Source of the DNA: Nannochloropsis oceanica
Lineage: Eukaryota > Sar > Eustigmatophyceae > Eustigmatales > Monodopsidaceae
Direction of reading: 5' to 3'
NCBI GenBank assembly: GCA_004519485.1
Contig: CP038133.1
Location: 248,001-312,000 of the forward strand
Length of the DNA: 64,000 nucleotides
Part shown: positions 8,949 to 18,268 of the stretch, piece by piece
Layout: every line of letters begins with the position of its first letter
Position numbering within the stretch: the stretch's first letter is position 1
The notes under the pieces: model-generated
Database searches by the model: none
Seen by the model: the letters and a program-made list of their open reading frames with translations, nothing else
Told to the model about the DNA's origin: nothing
Position numbers and translations under genes: made by a program

Positions 8949-10442
8949 TTAGCGCTTCGTGCGCGCCTTCGCCCTGGACGTTTTGCCGGGTCGGTTTCCC
9001 CCTTTTTTAGCCCCACCTCCCCTCCCTCGCGCATTCCCACCGCGTCTCCCACCCCTCGCCCCTCCACTCCCACCCTTCGGTCCAAAACTCTTGCCCTTCT
9101 TTGGATTGAACGCCGAGAAATCATTCAAGCTCTTAGAGTCCGTAGCTTTGGCATGACGCTTCGGTCCTCCAAACCCATATTTCTTGTCTTTGGACAACCG
9201 TCGACTCCCTTCGGCTCCTCCAGCCCCCCCTCCCCTGCCGCCACGACCACGGCCACGGGCTCCAAACAGTCCCCGAGGCGAGCGCCCTGCCAATACGTCG
9301 TCCAGGCCATCGTCATCCTGCAACGGACCACCCCTGTGATTTATTGGTATTAACAACAAGGAGACGATGCGAGTGAGTTCTCTTATATGAATCGACACAT
9401 CATCTCATTCTCTTCCCCGCGTAGTTTGGCACCAGTCACGCACCAGTCATCTGCTCTCATTTTTGCTCTCTTCCTGTTTACGTCTCCTTTTACTTCTCAT
9501 TCCCCTCACTCTTTCCTCTTCCTCCCTCTTCTCTGTACACGTACCGGTGCGCCTTATCCTTTTTCCATTGTTTAACAGCATCCAGGGTGCGCTTTTTGTC
9601 CTCTGTCTTTTCCTTGGCTTTGTGTGATTTGAGTGCCTTGCTGAACTTCCTGTTCTCCTGCTGCTTGCGGCGTTCCTCCACGGCCGTGATCTTCTTCTGC
9701 TCGAACAACAAGCGGTCCTTGACCTGTGTTAGTGAGACAAGGATAGAAAACACGTACAATTTAATGTCGTAGATAACACAGGTCTGTCGATTGTCTCCCA
9801 CAAATTACCCAAATGTCCCCCCCCAAGCCATCTCCTCCCAAAAGTAAATACATCATAGCTGTCCACCGTACATCAACGCGATAACCAAATCACGCAATCA
9901 GGCTAGAACTCTCATTTCTCCTCTGAATGGAAAAAAGAACGTACCCGCGCCATATGATCGTCACTCTTGAGCATATCACAAAAGAAATCCTCCGGTCGCT
10001 TGTAAGGGACATTGTGCTTGGCCAACCGCGCCCGTCCCTCCTTCACCGCCGCCAACGCCACGCGATAAAACGCCGTCTCTCGTGCCAGATCATCGTGTAC
10101 ATCGTCCAACCCAAGCGGAAACTGGCATACCTCCATGGTCTCGGGCCAAGGCCGCGGGCCATTTTGGGTCTCGATTTCCACCAGCACTTGCCGCAGCCCA
10201 TTCTGATTGTTGAGGAATTCCCGGAGCCGGGGCTGCAAGGCTGTTTCATCATCCTCGTCCTCGTCATCCTCATCATCTTTACCGTTCATGTTAGCCGCCC
10301 CACCACCAGCCAGGGTCTGCTCCCTTCTAATCTCCTCGGCCGCCGCAAGCTCCTTGGCAAACTCGTCCTCTTCTTCCAATGCCATGCGCTCCTCGGAGTC
10401 CAGACCCGCCGCCCCAGCCTTGCGTAGGCCTTTCTTGCCCAT
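8949..10442 (-). CDS. EBP2: EBP2-like nucleolar rRNA-processing protein, three exons
   Basis: EBP2 is a nucleolar factor for 27S pre-rRNA processing and 60S subunit assembly. Exons are 10442-9945, 9723-9545 and 9333-8949; donors CGG|GTACGT and CCG|GTACGT, acceptors AACACAG|GTC and TCACAG|GGG; the phases sum to 353 residues. Exon 1 carries an acidic N-terminus (DDEDDEDEDDE) and the EBP2 core RPWPETMEVC..., PEDFFCDMLKSDDHMARV. Exon 2 is a charged coiled coil (VKDRLLFEQKKI...). Exon 3 has KDKKYGFGGPKRHAKATD and an Arg/Gly/Lys-rich tail ending RPGKTSRAKARTKR, as in yeast and human EBP2. The start follows from MGKKGLRKAG; the earlier ATG at 10511 is less likely. The splice joins restore family sequence at both junctions. 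Confidence 0.93.
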
Positions 10443-11367
10443 ACTGTAACTTGTATGGCTACAGTAAATGTCAAAATTGCATGTGAGTGGCGAAGAGAGC
10501 TTATGGTGCATGCACTAGTACATGAAATGGGGACAGCAAAGTGCTGGGCCATCGAATCGCGCAAGATATTTTTCTGTCCGTTTCCCGGGAGACTCCCTCA
10601 TTCTGCCTTTCTCCTTTGGTACCGTTATGGAAAGCGAGCAAGAGTACAGAAAACCCTCGCGAACGATACATTGCTCCAAATATCGAGTTCAATGTTGGAT
10701 AAGGACTGGCCGAAGAGTAAGCTGAATCGGGTAGCTAAGTTCGCTAATACATAACCGCGCCAGTCACTCAGAGCCAAGGTTCCCTCATCTAGATGAGAAA
10801 AAGGAGGCGAAGGACGCGTGTGCAGCTTAACTACTCCACAAACAATCATCGTCATCCCCCTCGTCGTTCCACCCCTGCCACTCCACCTCTTTGCCTCCCA
10901 GTCCGCGTGCACACGAATACACCCACCGCTTCCTTTGTCCCACTTTCGTCTGATCTATTCCACTATCGTGCTTACACATCTACCTTTGGCCTTGGCTTGA
11001 CCCGTTCTCTTCCACCCCTCCACCCATCCACCTTCCCTACCTACGCCTTCAGCTGGTTCTTATGTCTCAGCACGTGCCCAATTTTTTCATTCCTCTATCG
11101 AATCCGACCGCATTCCCTCTCCCATTTGACCCTCCCGAACTCCTCCACCACTGAGACCGACGTCTTGGACGTTGCCCAGCTACCAAGCCCCCTCCTCTTC
11201 CTCCATCGACTCTCCAAAAGCTAAAACCATCATCGTATCCCTCTCGCCCTTCCGTCTCTTCCACCTTCTTCCCATCCTGCCTCCATCACAGCCTCCTCCT
11301 CATCGCCTTTCAAGACCTTGCCGTTCAACTCACTCTTTCTCCCTCCCTCCCTCCCTCCTTCTCATCT
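10443..11367. other. Intergenic or unresolved gene, no firm exon
   Basis: No conserved protein is seen. A plus-strand ATG frame of 143 codons at 10793-11224 is Pro/Ser/Thr/Leu-rich and looks like pyrimidine-strand noise. A short frame at 11062 (MSQHVPNFFIPLSNPTAFP...) looks more protein-like but stops after 30 codons. Together with a possible last exon at 11771 it hints at a small spliced plus-strand gene, which I could not assemble. Confidence 0.25.
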
Positions 11368-11560
11368 TGTTCTTCTTCTTCTTCTTTTCTTCTTCTTCCT
11401 AACTCTTCTTCTTCTTCTTCTTTTTCTACTTCCTAACTCTTTCCTAACTCTTTCCTAACTCTTTCCTAACTCTTCTTCTTCTTCATCCTAACAACCCTTT
11501 TTCTTCTTCCTAACTCTTCTTCTTCTTCTTCTTCTTCCTCTTGGTCCTCTTTTCTTCTTA
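11368..11560. repeat. CTT-rich tract with 11-bp TTCCTAACTCT repeats
   Basis: A CTT/TTC microsatellite is interrupted by repeated TTCCTAACTCT. Four exact head-to-tail copies run 11430-11473, and CCTAAC occurs seven times between 11398 and 11514. CTAAC resembles the intron branch-point consensus and the surroundings are polypyrimidine, so this may be the 3' part of a long intron on the plus strand. Confidence 0.8.
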
Positions 11561-11770
11561 CCTTTTTTCCCTTTTCTTTCTCTTCTCTTTTTTCTTTTCT
11601 CCTAAATTTTGCACTTTTCCTTATTCTCCTCTTCTTATTCTCTTCTTCATATCTTTCTCTTTTTATTCGTCCTGTTCTTTTCCTCCTATCTTTCTCTTGG
11701 TCGAATCTTCTTCTCCTTCTATATTGCATTGTCATTCTCCCTTCCTCTTCCTTCTTTGTCGCCCACCCAG

Positions 11771-11845
11771 ATTGATGTAAATGTGAACGCGGAAACCCTC
11801 CCTGGCAGTCAACGGCTCAGACTTGTCAGGAAAAAATCAAGATAG
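11771..11845 (+). CDS. Possible terminal exon of an unassembled gene
   Basis: After the polypyrimidine tract a clean acceptor (TCGCCCACCCAG) is followed by 24 codons, IDVNVNAETLPGSQRLRLVR... ending at TAG (11843-11845). Composition changes sharply from CTT repeat to mixed coding-like sequence at this point. A phase-0 donor that would suit it is ATCATC|GTATCC near 11236. Start and upstream exons are unknown, so this is a low-confidence suggestion only. Confidence 0.2.
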   Translation: MDVNVNAETLPGSQRLRLVRKKSR

Positions 11846-12036
11846 AAAAAATATGAGGCGACGACCACCTGGAAAGAAATTACTTGAGATCGCCAAATGC
11901 ACAACACGGAGGTAAAAGACACATTAAGTCACGTAGTGAAATGTGTAGACCTGATTCTTCTTTATTTTTTGTGCGACAGGTCAAGTGGCGGGGTGGTGCT
12001 TGGGAAAAACACAAAGGTGAAAATCGTAAATATTTT

Positions 12037-12142
12037 GGTGTGTGCCCGTTCCCTGCAACGGGCACATACCATGTGTTGGAGATGTACCAAAAGGTACACC
12101 TGGCAATGATTAATTGCCAGGCGATCATTTTTACATGATTGC
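12037..12142. promoter_or_regulatory. Run of four adjacent hairpins beyond the FNT gene
   Basis: Four inverted repeats lie back to back: (1) 12037-12050 with 12057-12070, 14 bp with one G-T pair and a 6-nt loop, core TGTGCCCGTT/AACGGGCACA; (2) TGTACC/GGTACA, 12083-12088 with 12093-12098; (3) CCTGGCAAT/ATTGCCAGG, 12099-12107 with 12113-12121, perfect; (4) CGATCAT/ATGATTG, 12122-12128 with 12135-12141, one G-T pair. They start about 120 nt past the FNT stop on the FNT transcript strand, so they could be a 3' UTR structure, a transcription or processing element, or a separate small RNA. Confidence 0.6.
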
Positions 12143-12264
12143 AACGATAAAATTGGACGCAAAAGAAGGTGTCTTGCTTTTCAGCCCGCACGTTCTCATG
12201 ATCCCTTTTTTTTTCTATACCTTTTTCCCTTTGTTCCCAGGACTTTTCTTTTTCTTTGGTGTCC

Positions 12265-13930
12265 CTATCGCGAGGATGTCGCCGCCGGGTTGAATCCCTT
12301 GCCGTGCCCTTTCCTCTTCATCCACAGTTTGCTACCCGAACCAAAAGACAAATAATTTGAAAGCGCCACCAGAACAACACCCGCAAAAATATTTCCTATA
12401 GAAACAGGCACGATGTTACGTAGAAAGAAATGAAGGTAAGAAGGGCCGCCGTTGAGGGCGGAAAATGGGCCTATTAAATTGATGTACGGAGGGAAGGAGG
12501 AAGGGAGAAAGGGAGGGAGCGGAGGTGAGGATTCGAAAATATTTATCCGGAACTTCACCATCCGAGGAACCTTAAACAGCATCCTCAAGGCCTCTCCAAT
12601 TGAACACCGGCCATTCATTGCAAGAAACTTTCTCCCTCCCTCTCTGCCTCCCTCCTTACCGATTAGCATGTTGGCGACTGAGTGTTCGAATCCCAACGAG
12701 GCGAAGATGGTGATGATAAGGATGATGGCCGCCGCTTTACTGACTAGATCAGCAGCAGCTTGGCTGACCCAGACGGCCATGCAGACTAGGTAATTGCACA
12801 GGGCCCCACGCGCCACAAGCTGGAGGTGAGGAAAGGAAGGTAGGGGAGGGAGGGGAGAAGAGGAGCAAACAGTCAGAAACCATGAGGCCTAGCGCCAGCG
12901 CTTTTCACAATGATAAACGCATCTGCAGTCATCCTCCCTCTTGTTCCCTCTCTCCCTCTCTTCCGACGCACCACCCCAAACGGCAGGCCGGCTTTATAGA
13001 CCGCCACGGACACTATGGAGGCCGCAGCACTCTTGAAGACACCGGCATACGTGCACAAGCTCGCCAGCAATGCAGCACCGACCATATTACCCAAGTAGGA
13101 CCATATCCAGGTCTTAACTAGCTGGCGAAATTTGATCTATCATATATATTCGTGAGTAATTTATTTGTATTTTGTTTTAATTAGTTTGGTGACGGGGGAA
13201 AAACGTACTCCCCTCTTTTGAATCCCACTAATTGCCCACCTTTCTCTCCATCAAGGCCACAGAGACAATCGCGGTATTGCCAGTAAACAATTGCGTGCCC
13301 TGTTCATATAGATGAATAGAAATACATGAGAAAGAGCAAAGCAAAAGTCTGCGTCCCGACATCCTCCCCCTTCCTTCGCTCTGCATCCCCACACATCCAC
13401 CCAACCTTCTCTTCCCCCACACATACCGTCGTTGCTGTCAACAGCAGCCCGCAAGGAAGACCACAAAAGCCGTAAATCAGCTTGGCCAAACCTGGGTCGC
13501 TCGCCTTTATACCAGGAACTCCCGCCAGCGTCGACGCTGCCATTGCTGCTCCCAGACCCACTTGCAACCCCGCTTGGATGCCGAGCAGGAAAATTATGGC
13601 TGATGGATATGAGGCCTTATGTACACCTAGCTCTACTGCGCTGATGTATGACTCTTCGGGGTCTCGGAGAATTGGGAGAATAGTAGCATGGCTGCTGTCG
13701 CCGGAAAAGAGGGGGGAGGAGGTCGAAGTACGGCGAAAAGAAGGGGGCATAGTGATCTTTGCGGCCGCTGGTTTTGGGGCCGTCGTCGTCGTCGTGGCAA
13801 TGGTTGTTGTCGTCGTCAAGGGTGTGTGTGGAAGTCGTGCGTGGAAGGCGTCGACGTCTGGTAGAGGGGCAATGAGGAGCAGCAGGGATGGCGCCAGTGC
13901 GGCAAGAAAACGATCATAGTGCAAATGCAT
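12265..13930 (-). CDS. Formate/nitrite transporter family channel, five exons
   Basis: FNT proteins are pentameric six-helix channels for formate, nitrite or related anions; algal NAR1 members carry nitrite into the plastid. Exons 13930-13427, 13299-13240, 13136-12972, 12819-12660 and 12470-12265 join in phase to 364 residues. Visible family sequence: SYPSAIIFLLGIQAGLQVGL (helix 1), the exon 2 pore motif LFTGNTAIV, LGNMVGAALLASL, RGALCNYLVCMAVW, GFEHSVANM and IVPVSIGNIFAGVVLVAL. The 60-nt second exon is essential because it carries the FTGNT signature. The start chosen (MHLHYDRFLAALAPSLLLLI...) gives a signal peptide ending VDAFHA, a plausible plastid presequence, supporting a NAR1-like nitrite role. 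The exon 3 donor has two in-phase choices one codon apart. Substrate is inference. Confidence 0.9.
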
Positions 13931-14372
13931 GGGCAGAGACGAGTCCCTTTGCACAGCAGTGCACAGCAGTGCGGCAGCAGGAAGACGCCCTATGTGTTGT
14001 GTAGAGTGTGGAGCTGACCGTACTTTATCGCGAAAATAGAGTGGCACGCCGAGAAACCTCATGTGCTTTGCGTCGTTCGCTGTGGATCGCGTCACATCAC
14101 CGATACTAATGCTTCGAGCGAAAACAAAAACGACACTCGGTCGTATGAAGAGCAATCAACGCTGTTTTATGCCATGTAAATGAATATTGCCAACTTATTT
14201 CTGAGCGGCACTTTCTTGTGTGAGTGTTTTTTTTAAACTTTATTGCAGCTGTATCGCTCGCATGGTAGACTACACCGTGAAATAAGGTAAAGGGTAAAAT
14301 ATGCAACTATTTATTTGACGCTTGCATTTGATTCTTTGATACAATTTTCTAACCCTCGTACTAATCCTATGT
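13931..14372. other. Intergenic, no gene seen
   Basis: About 440 bp between the FNT start and the frataxin stop, both minus strand. The FNT frame stays open upstream to an ATG at 14155, so part may be 5' leader. The right part (14150-14370) is AT-rich. No RNA gene or repeat was recognised. Confidence 0.35.
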
Positions 14373-15356
14373 TTAATGCTTGGTGGTTCGCCGTGCCTGG
14401 ATGTCAACACCCGCCACTTTCTGTACCTCCTCCGCCAGCAACGTGAACAACTGTTTCGTGCCTCGCGTTGCCACCCATTGTTTTAAGCTTGGATCATACT
14501 CAAAGCGCATAGGACCACTTAAGGGAGAAGACCACCAGATTTGTCGGTTGGGCGTTTGTTTATTCAGTACCCAGGTCCCGTGCTCACCCATTAGGATGTT
14601 GAGAACGCCTTGCTGTGAAGATGGAGAGGAAGAAAGAGATAGACTGAAAACTGAGACACGTTGGAGAGACGTATGTTTATGTTAATATGCAGATAAGAGA
14701 TGGCGAACGAATCACGCATGAGCCGATACCGCAATCTTGGATGTGCTCATATCTGTATGCGCAGACCTGTACAACAGCTCACAGGCTTATATTCCCACGG
14801 GCAAGCCACGCACGCATTTTTCACACACTACCGCCTCGTTCACCAACGTAATATGCCAGTCCCCAAGTTATAGAAGCTATGTATCTAGACTGCCTTTCTG
14901 GACTTACTCCAACCAAACACGCACCGATAAGTTCGCCTCATAATCGTCCACTGTGTCCTCCAAACTATCCACCAATGCCTGCACCTCGTCCAGCGTCGCG
15001 TCCGCCACCACGTGGAAATCCCGCTCCGTTTGAAAGCCTCCGTCAACCTCGCTGGTACCGGATGACGACGAGAAGGAAGGGCACAATGAAGAAGAGTAGG
15101 AAGTTGCGTTCCTTGGAAGTAGAGACACCGTCCTGGATGGAAATGAGGTGCCAAGAGAATGCTGATGCTGGTCACAGATTGACCCCTCATGACCTCTCGC
15201 AGAACCTACCGAGGCATGCTTTGCTGTTGTCACCGCTGATGGCGATATTTTTTGTGATGCCATCAAAGTTCTAAGAATGGGCTGCTGGTTGTGTCGGCGG
15301 GGGCTGATGTGTTGGACAAGGCGGATAGCCGCCATCATATTGCAAGGAGCGCGCAT
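14373..15356 (-). CDS. FXN: Frataxin, mitochondrial, two exons
   Basis: Frataxin is the mitochondrial matrix activator of iron-sulfur cluster assembly on the ISCU/NFS1 scaffold. Exon 1 (15356-14925) starts [20 protein letters not shown], an Arg-rich amphipathic presequence without acids, and ends with helix 1, [20 protein letters not shown], at TCG|GTGCGT. Exon 2 (14612-14373) starts after TTCACAG and encodes [20 protein letters not shown], then [14 protein letters not shown], the invariant beta-sheet face with the Trp needed for partner binding, and the C-terminal helix [14 protein letters not shown]. Phase 0; 223 residues, close to human frataxin (210). The acidic ridge for iron is present on helix 1 (DSLEDTVDD). 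Very sure. Confidence 0.95.
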
Positions 15357-15938
15357 TGGCTTGTTGGCTCTGGCTTGCGAGAAAAGTTCGACAAGATCTT
15401 TCTTCTCAACCTAAGGTGGTGTGTTATGAGAGCGGTCAGCTGCATGGCATGCATCGCGAGACAGGCGCACATAGTCTGGGGGAAGTGAAGGTAATGCCAG
15501 GGGAGGTCGACCAAGGGCCACAAGCCCCACATGATGCAGGTGCATAAAACCTGGGTGCTCTGCATATTTTGTTGTGATACTCAGCACGGTACAGTATCGG
15601 CCTGGTTCTGCAAGCGCCATAAAAGCCCTCGACGAGGGAAAGGGTGCACTCTCAAGAGACTGGTTGAGCCACTGTGCGTCAATATCAGCTCTCATCCCTT
15701 GAGTAGTAATTTTAATAACAACTCATGGACGTCTCCAATGTGGACCTGTCACTCGGGTTGACGATTCCGCCACTTTGGGACTAGGTTGTGTACGTTTGTG
15801 TACGTTGGGCTCCTTTTCAGTACTTTCCCAAAATACTCTACACTTCCCTGGACCCTCTTGGAAATTTATAAAGGGTTATACTCTCTGATGGAAACTTCTC
15901 GTGAGACTCTAGTTGAGCGAGTACTACTACTGCTCTGT
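15357..15938. other. Intergenic, no protein gene seen
   Basis: About 580 bp between the frataxin start and the tRNA-Leu gene. A minus-strand frame at 15411-15695 has no family resemblance. The stretch just left of the tRNA (15780-15938) is mixed in composition. I see no further RNA gene. Confidence 0.4.
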
Positions 15939-16067
15939 GATGACTTGGCCGAGAGGTTAAGGCGTTGGTTTTAGGCGCCAATGGGAAACCGCGTGGGTTC
16001 AAGTGTGGACCATGGAAAGTTTAATTTAAGCTCCTTGTCACACTGCCCTAAAACCCCACAGTCATCA
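15939..16067 (+). tRNA. tRNA-Leu(UAG) with an intervening sequence in the T arm
   Basis: A complete class II tRNA can be read if about 50 nt are skipped. Acceptor 5' strand GATGACT (15939-15945) pairs 7/7 with AGTCATC (16060-16066), followed by discriminator A. D arm GCC-GAGAGGTTAA-GGC (15948-15963) is the classic Leu form. Anticodon arm is 15965-15981, loop TTTAGGC, anticodon TAG. An 11-nt variable arm follows. T stem GTGGG (15993-15997), loop TTCAAGT (15998-16004), then an insertion (about 16005-16054) before the matching CCCAC (16055-16059). The A box is intact; the B box is cut after GGTTCAAGT. The insertion start GTGG can pair with CCAC of the 3' exon, which would give the 4-bp helix of a bulge-helix-bulge splice site. 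Exact ends are uncertain by 1-2 nt. A defective tRNA copy is the alternative, but the perfect distal pairing and terminator argue for a working gene. Confidence 0.75.
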
Positions 16068-16069
16068 TC

Positions 16070-16082
16070 TTTTTTTTTTTTT
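16070..16082 (+). terminator. RNA polymerase III T-run terminator
   Basis: Thirteen consecutive T residues start two bases after the tRNA discriminator base, the expected place for a Pol III terminator. It supports transcription of the whole 129-nt tRNA region including the insertion. Confidence 0.8.
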
Positions 16083-16237
16083 CCCGTGAACATTTCCCAA
16101 ACAGACGTCTAAATCTAATCAAGGGCACAATAGTTTTCTTCTTTGATAAATTGATTCGTACATTTGGAATATCGCTATTCTTTCCTTTCCCAGGCCTCCT
16201 CCACACCGCCTTGCATCATGGCCCATGCCCCACCTCC

Positions 16238-16994
16238 TCACGGCCCGCCGCCCTGTAAAGCATACACAATCATGCTCGCCAAGCCCGTCCCTACCCCCCA
16301 AGTAATTGCATGATGCGGGTGGCCTGTTGTAAGCCCTGCGAAAGTGCCTGCGCTAAAACCTCCCACAAAACTGGTGGCCCAATTCCGTCGCCCGATTGTC
16401 TTCTCCGCTGCGCACGAGGTGCCACTGTACAGCCCCAGGAACGTGGCCAGGAGGAAGGAATGCTTGCAGGCGCCGGCTGTGGTTAAATGGAAAGTTATCA
16501 GATGTCAGGGTGTGAATTAGCCTTCGCGAGCATTCAGCGCATGCGGTTGCCCTTCCATCCCCTACCTTCCCGTCACGCACCGGTCCGTATTCTCACGGCT
16601 TGGACAATGACTTGTCCTCGCGACGCCTCTGCCGGTAAAGGTGTGACATCGTACCGATGAAACATGGCGCCCCACAATGCCCCAACATAGAAGCCACGAA
16701 TACACCCTGGAGGGAAATGGTTGGGGGAGTCAAGAGACAGAGGACGAGAGATTAGGGAGGGTGGGAGAGGGGGGAGTGGAGTGGGTGTGGCAATATAATA
16801 GCCCAGTGTCTCTTACCTTCTGCCAGTCGCGCGTCGCATGGCGGACTGTACCTTTGAGTTGGGTATGCCACCGGCATGGGGCTGCTAGATGAGTAGTAGT
16901 GTGGTTTGAGGGGCGACAGAGTGATGTTAGTAACATTGCTCGTCGTCGCCGTCCATGTCGAGGGGAATGATCCAGCTGACCCCTTTGCATACAC
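16238..16994 (-). CDS. Tim17/Tim22/Tim23 (PRAT) family membrane protein, three exons
   Basis: Exons 16994-16817, 16706-16581 and 16476-16238 join (AAG|GTAAGA ... CTCCAG|GG; ACCG|GTGCGT ... CCACAG|CC) to 180 residues with consistent phases. Exon 1 starts MYAKGSAGSFPSTWTATTSN, a Ser/Tyr/Pro-rich region. Exon 2 gives EGCIRGFYVGALWGAMF, matching the Cys-x-x-Arg-Gly-x-x-x-Gly start of the family's first helix. Exon 3 gives HSFLLATFLGLYSGTSCAAE, NWATSFVGGFSAGTFAGL, the family's glycine-rich third helix, and ITWGVGTGLASMIVYAL, the fourth. PRAT proteins are four-span translocase subunits (Tim17, Tim22, Tim23), complex I subunit B14.7 or plastid envelope pores; which one applies cannot be told. It diverges from the DTWD1-like gene 116 bp away. 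All exons are too short to appear as long open frames. Confidence 0.75.
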
Positions 16995-17110
16995 CTGTTT
17001 TTAAAGACTTACGCCTGCGACGTAACAATCACAAACAACATAGTTGCAAGGATTACAGCCGGGTGCTCGTGATCCAGGCATTGTGGGCCTCAGGCGTTGC
17101 GGTCTGCAAC
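16995..17110. promoter_or_regulatory. Compact bidirectional promoter, Tim17-family / DTWD1-like
   Basis: Only 116 bp separate the two divergent start codons as chosen. Both promoters and both 5' leaders must lie here or overlap the neighbouring coding sequence. No factor site is claimed. Confidence 0.4.
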
Positions 17111-18022
17111 ATGGAATCGTCAACCTCCCCACCCAATGCGAGCGCCTTGCTCCAAGCCTACCTGGCCGCGCCTCTACCTTACCTGGTGGACGACTGGGTC
17201 AAATCACCTTGTCCCACCGATGGATGTACGGCGGAAAAACGTTTTTACTGTGCGAATTGCGTCTGCTGGATAGGGGTGCCTTCGCATGTGGACGCTCCTC
17301 GCCTACGCCTACCCGTGAATGTGGACATTGTGCTGGCCGATAACCGCAAAAAATCCACTGCTATTCAAGTAGGTGTGGTTGCTTCCTCTTCTATCCGTGT
17401 ATGGGATTCGTGGACCGGGGGTTTGGAGGCACTGGAAAGGGAAAATTGGGATGTGGAGAAGACTCTCGTTCTCTTTCCCTCCAAAGACGCAATCACACTT
17501 GATGAGCTTCCCGTTGCAGATCTCGCATCAATTGAACGTGTGGTTGTTTTGGATTCACGATGGAATAATACAACCAAGGTGTTAGAGCACCCAGGGATCA
17601 CGAGGTTGACCAAAAGGGTGAAGCTAAAGGACCCTCCGAAAGAATCATTGTGTTGGCGCTATCACTCAAAGGGAGAGGGTTTGTTGTCCTCCGCCGAAGC
17701 CTTGTATTTTCTACTCAAGGATTATGTCGGCTTGACGGGAAAAGGTGCAAAACGATTGAATGACAAAGCAGATGGGAGCGGGCGAGAGGAAGAGAGGGAG
17801 GATAAGGAGGAAACTGCACCGTTGGAGGAAATGATGTATCTCTTCCGTCTCAATGTCAACGTCATCAAGGGTTCGTACGAGAGAGGCGCGAGGAGGAAGC
17901 TGCCGTTGCCCATGGAGGCAGCTGGCAAACAGCGCTGTCGGGAAGTGCGTTGTCAATTGAAGGGGGTTGCCTACTCGAAGAAATATAGACGGGGAGAGAG
18001 AGAAGGAGGAGGAACGGGGTGA
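17111..18022 (+). CDS. DTWD1: DTW-domain tRNA-uridine aminocarboxypropyltransferase (DTWD1-like)
   Basis: DTWD1/TapT enzymes transfer the 3-amino-3-carboxypropyl group of S-adenosylmethionine to uridine, making acp3U in the tRNA D loop. A single exon of 303 residues from ATG 17111 (MESSTSPPNASALLQAYL); the frame is open further left to 16955, but that would overlap the divergent gene. Family sequence: KRFYCANCVCWIGVP, whose Cys pairs suggest a zinc knuckle; LPVNVDIVLADNRKKSTAI; TLVLFPSKDAI; and VVVLDSRWNNT, the D-[ST]-x-W signature that names the family, followed by CWRYHSKGEGLLSSAEAL, with the Ser-[ST]-x-E-A motif. The C-terminal third is charged and ends in a basic tail, suggesting RNA contact. 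Good confidence. Confidence 0.88.
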   Translation: MESSTSPPNASALLQAYLAAPLPYLVDDWVKSPCPTDGCTAEKRFYCANCVCWIGVPSHVDAPRLRLPVNVDIVLADNRKKSTAIQVGVVASSSIRVWDSWTGGLEALERENWDVEKTLVLFPSKDAITLDELPVADLASIERVVVLDSRWNNTTKVLEHPGITRLTKRVKLKDPPKESLCWRYHSKGEGLLSSAEALYFLLKDYVGLTGKGAKRLNDKADGSGREEEREDKEETAPLEEMMYLFRLNVNVIKGSYERGARRKLPLPMEAAGKQRCREVRCQLKGVAYSKKYRRGEREGGGTG

Positions 18023-18268
18023 CGGAAAGTTACTGCTGCCGGAAAAGACTGAAAATGGGAAGTAAGAAAATGAAAGAAGCGTAATGAGGGACAGCGTACG
18101 TACTGGTAATGATAAGGTTCCTGGGACGATGACTTTGTCAATTGTGCCAAATGTTGTTTGCTTGTTTCCGATATTTGATCTCGATTGTACATGCTTGCGA
18201 CTGATTTCTCTATCATGATTTAAACCATTTCGTCCTCCTCGTTATCACCTTTGATGCGGTTTCTCAGT

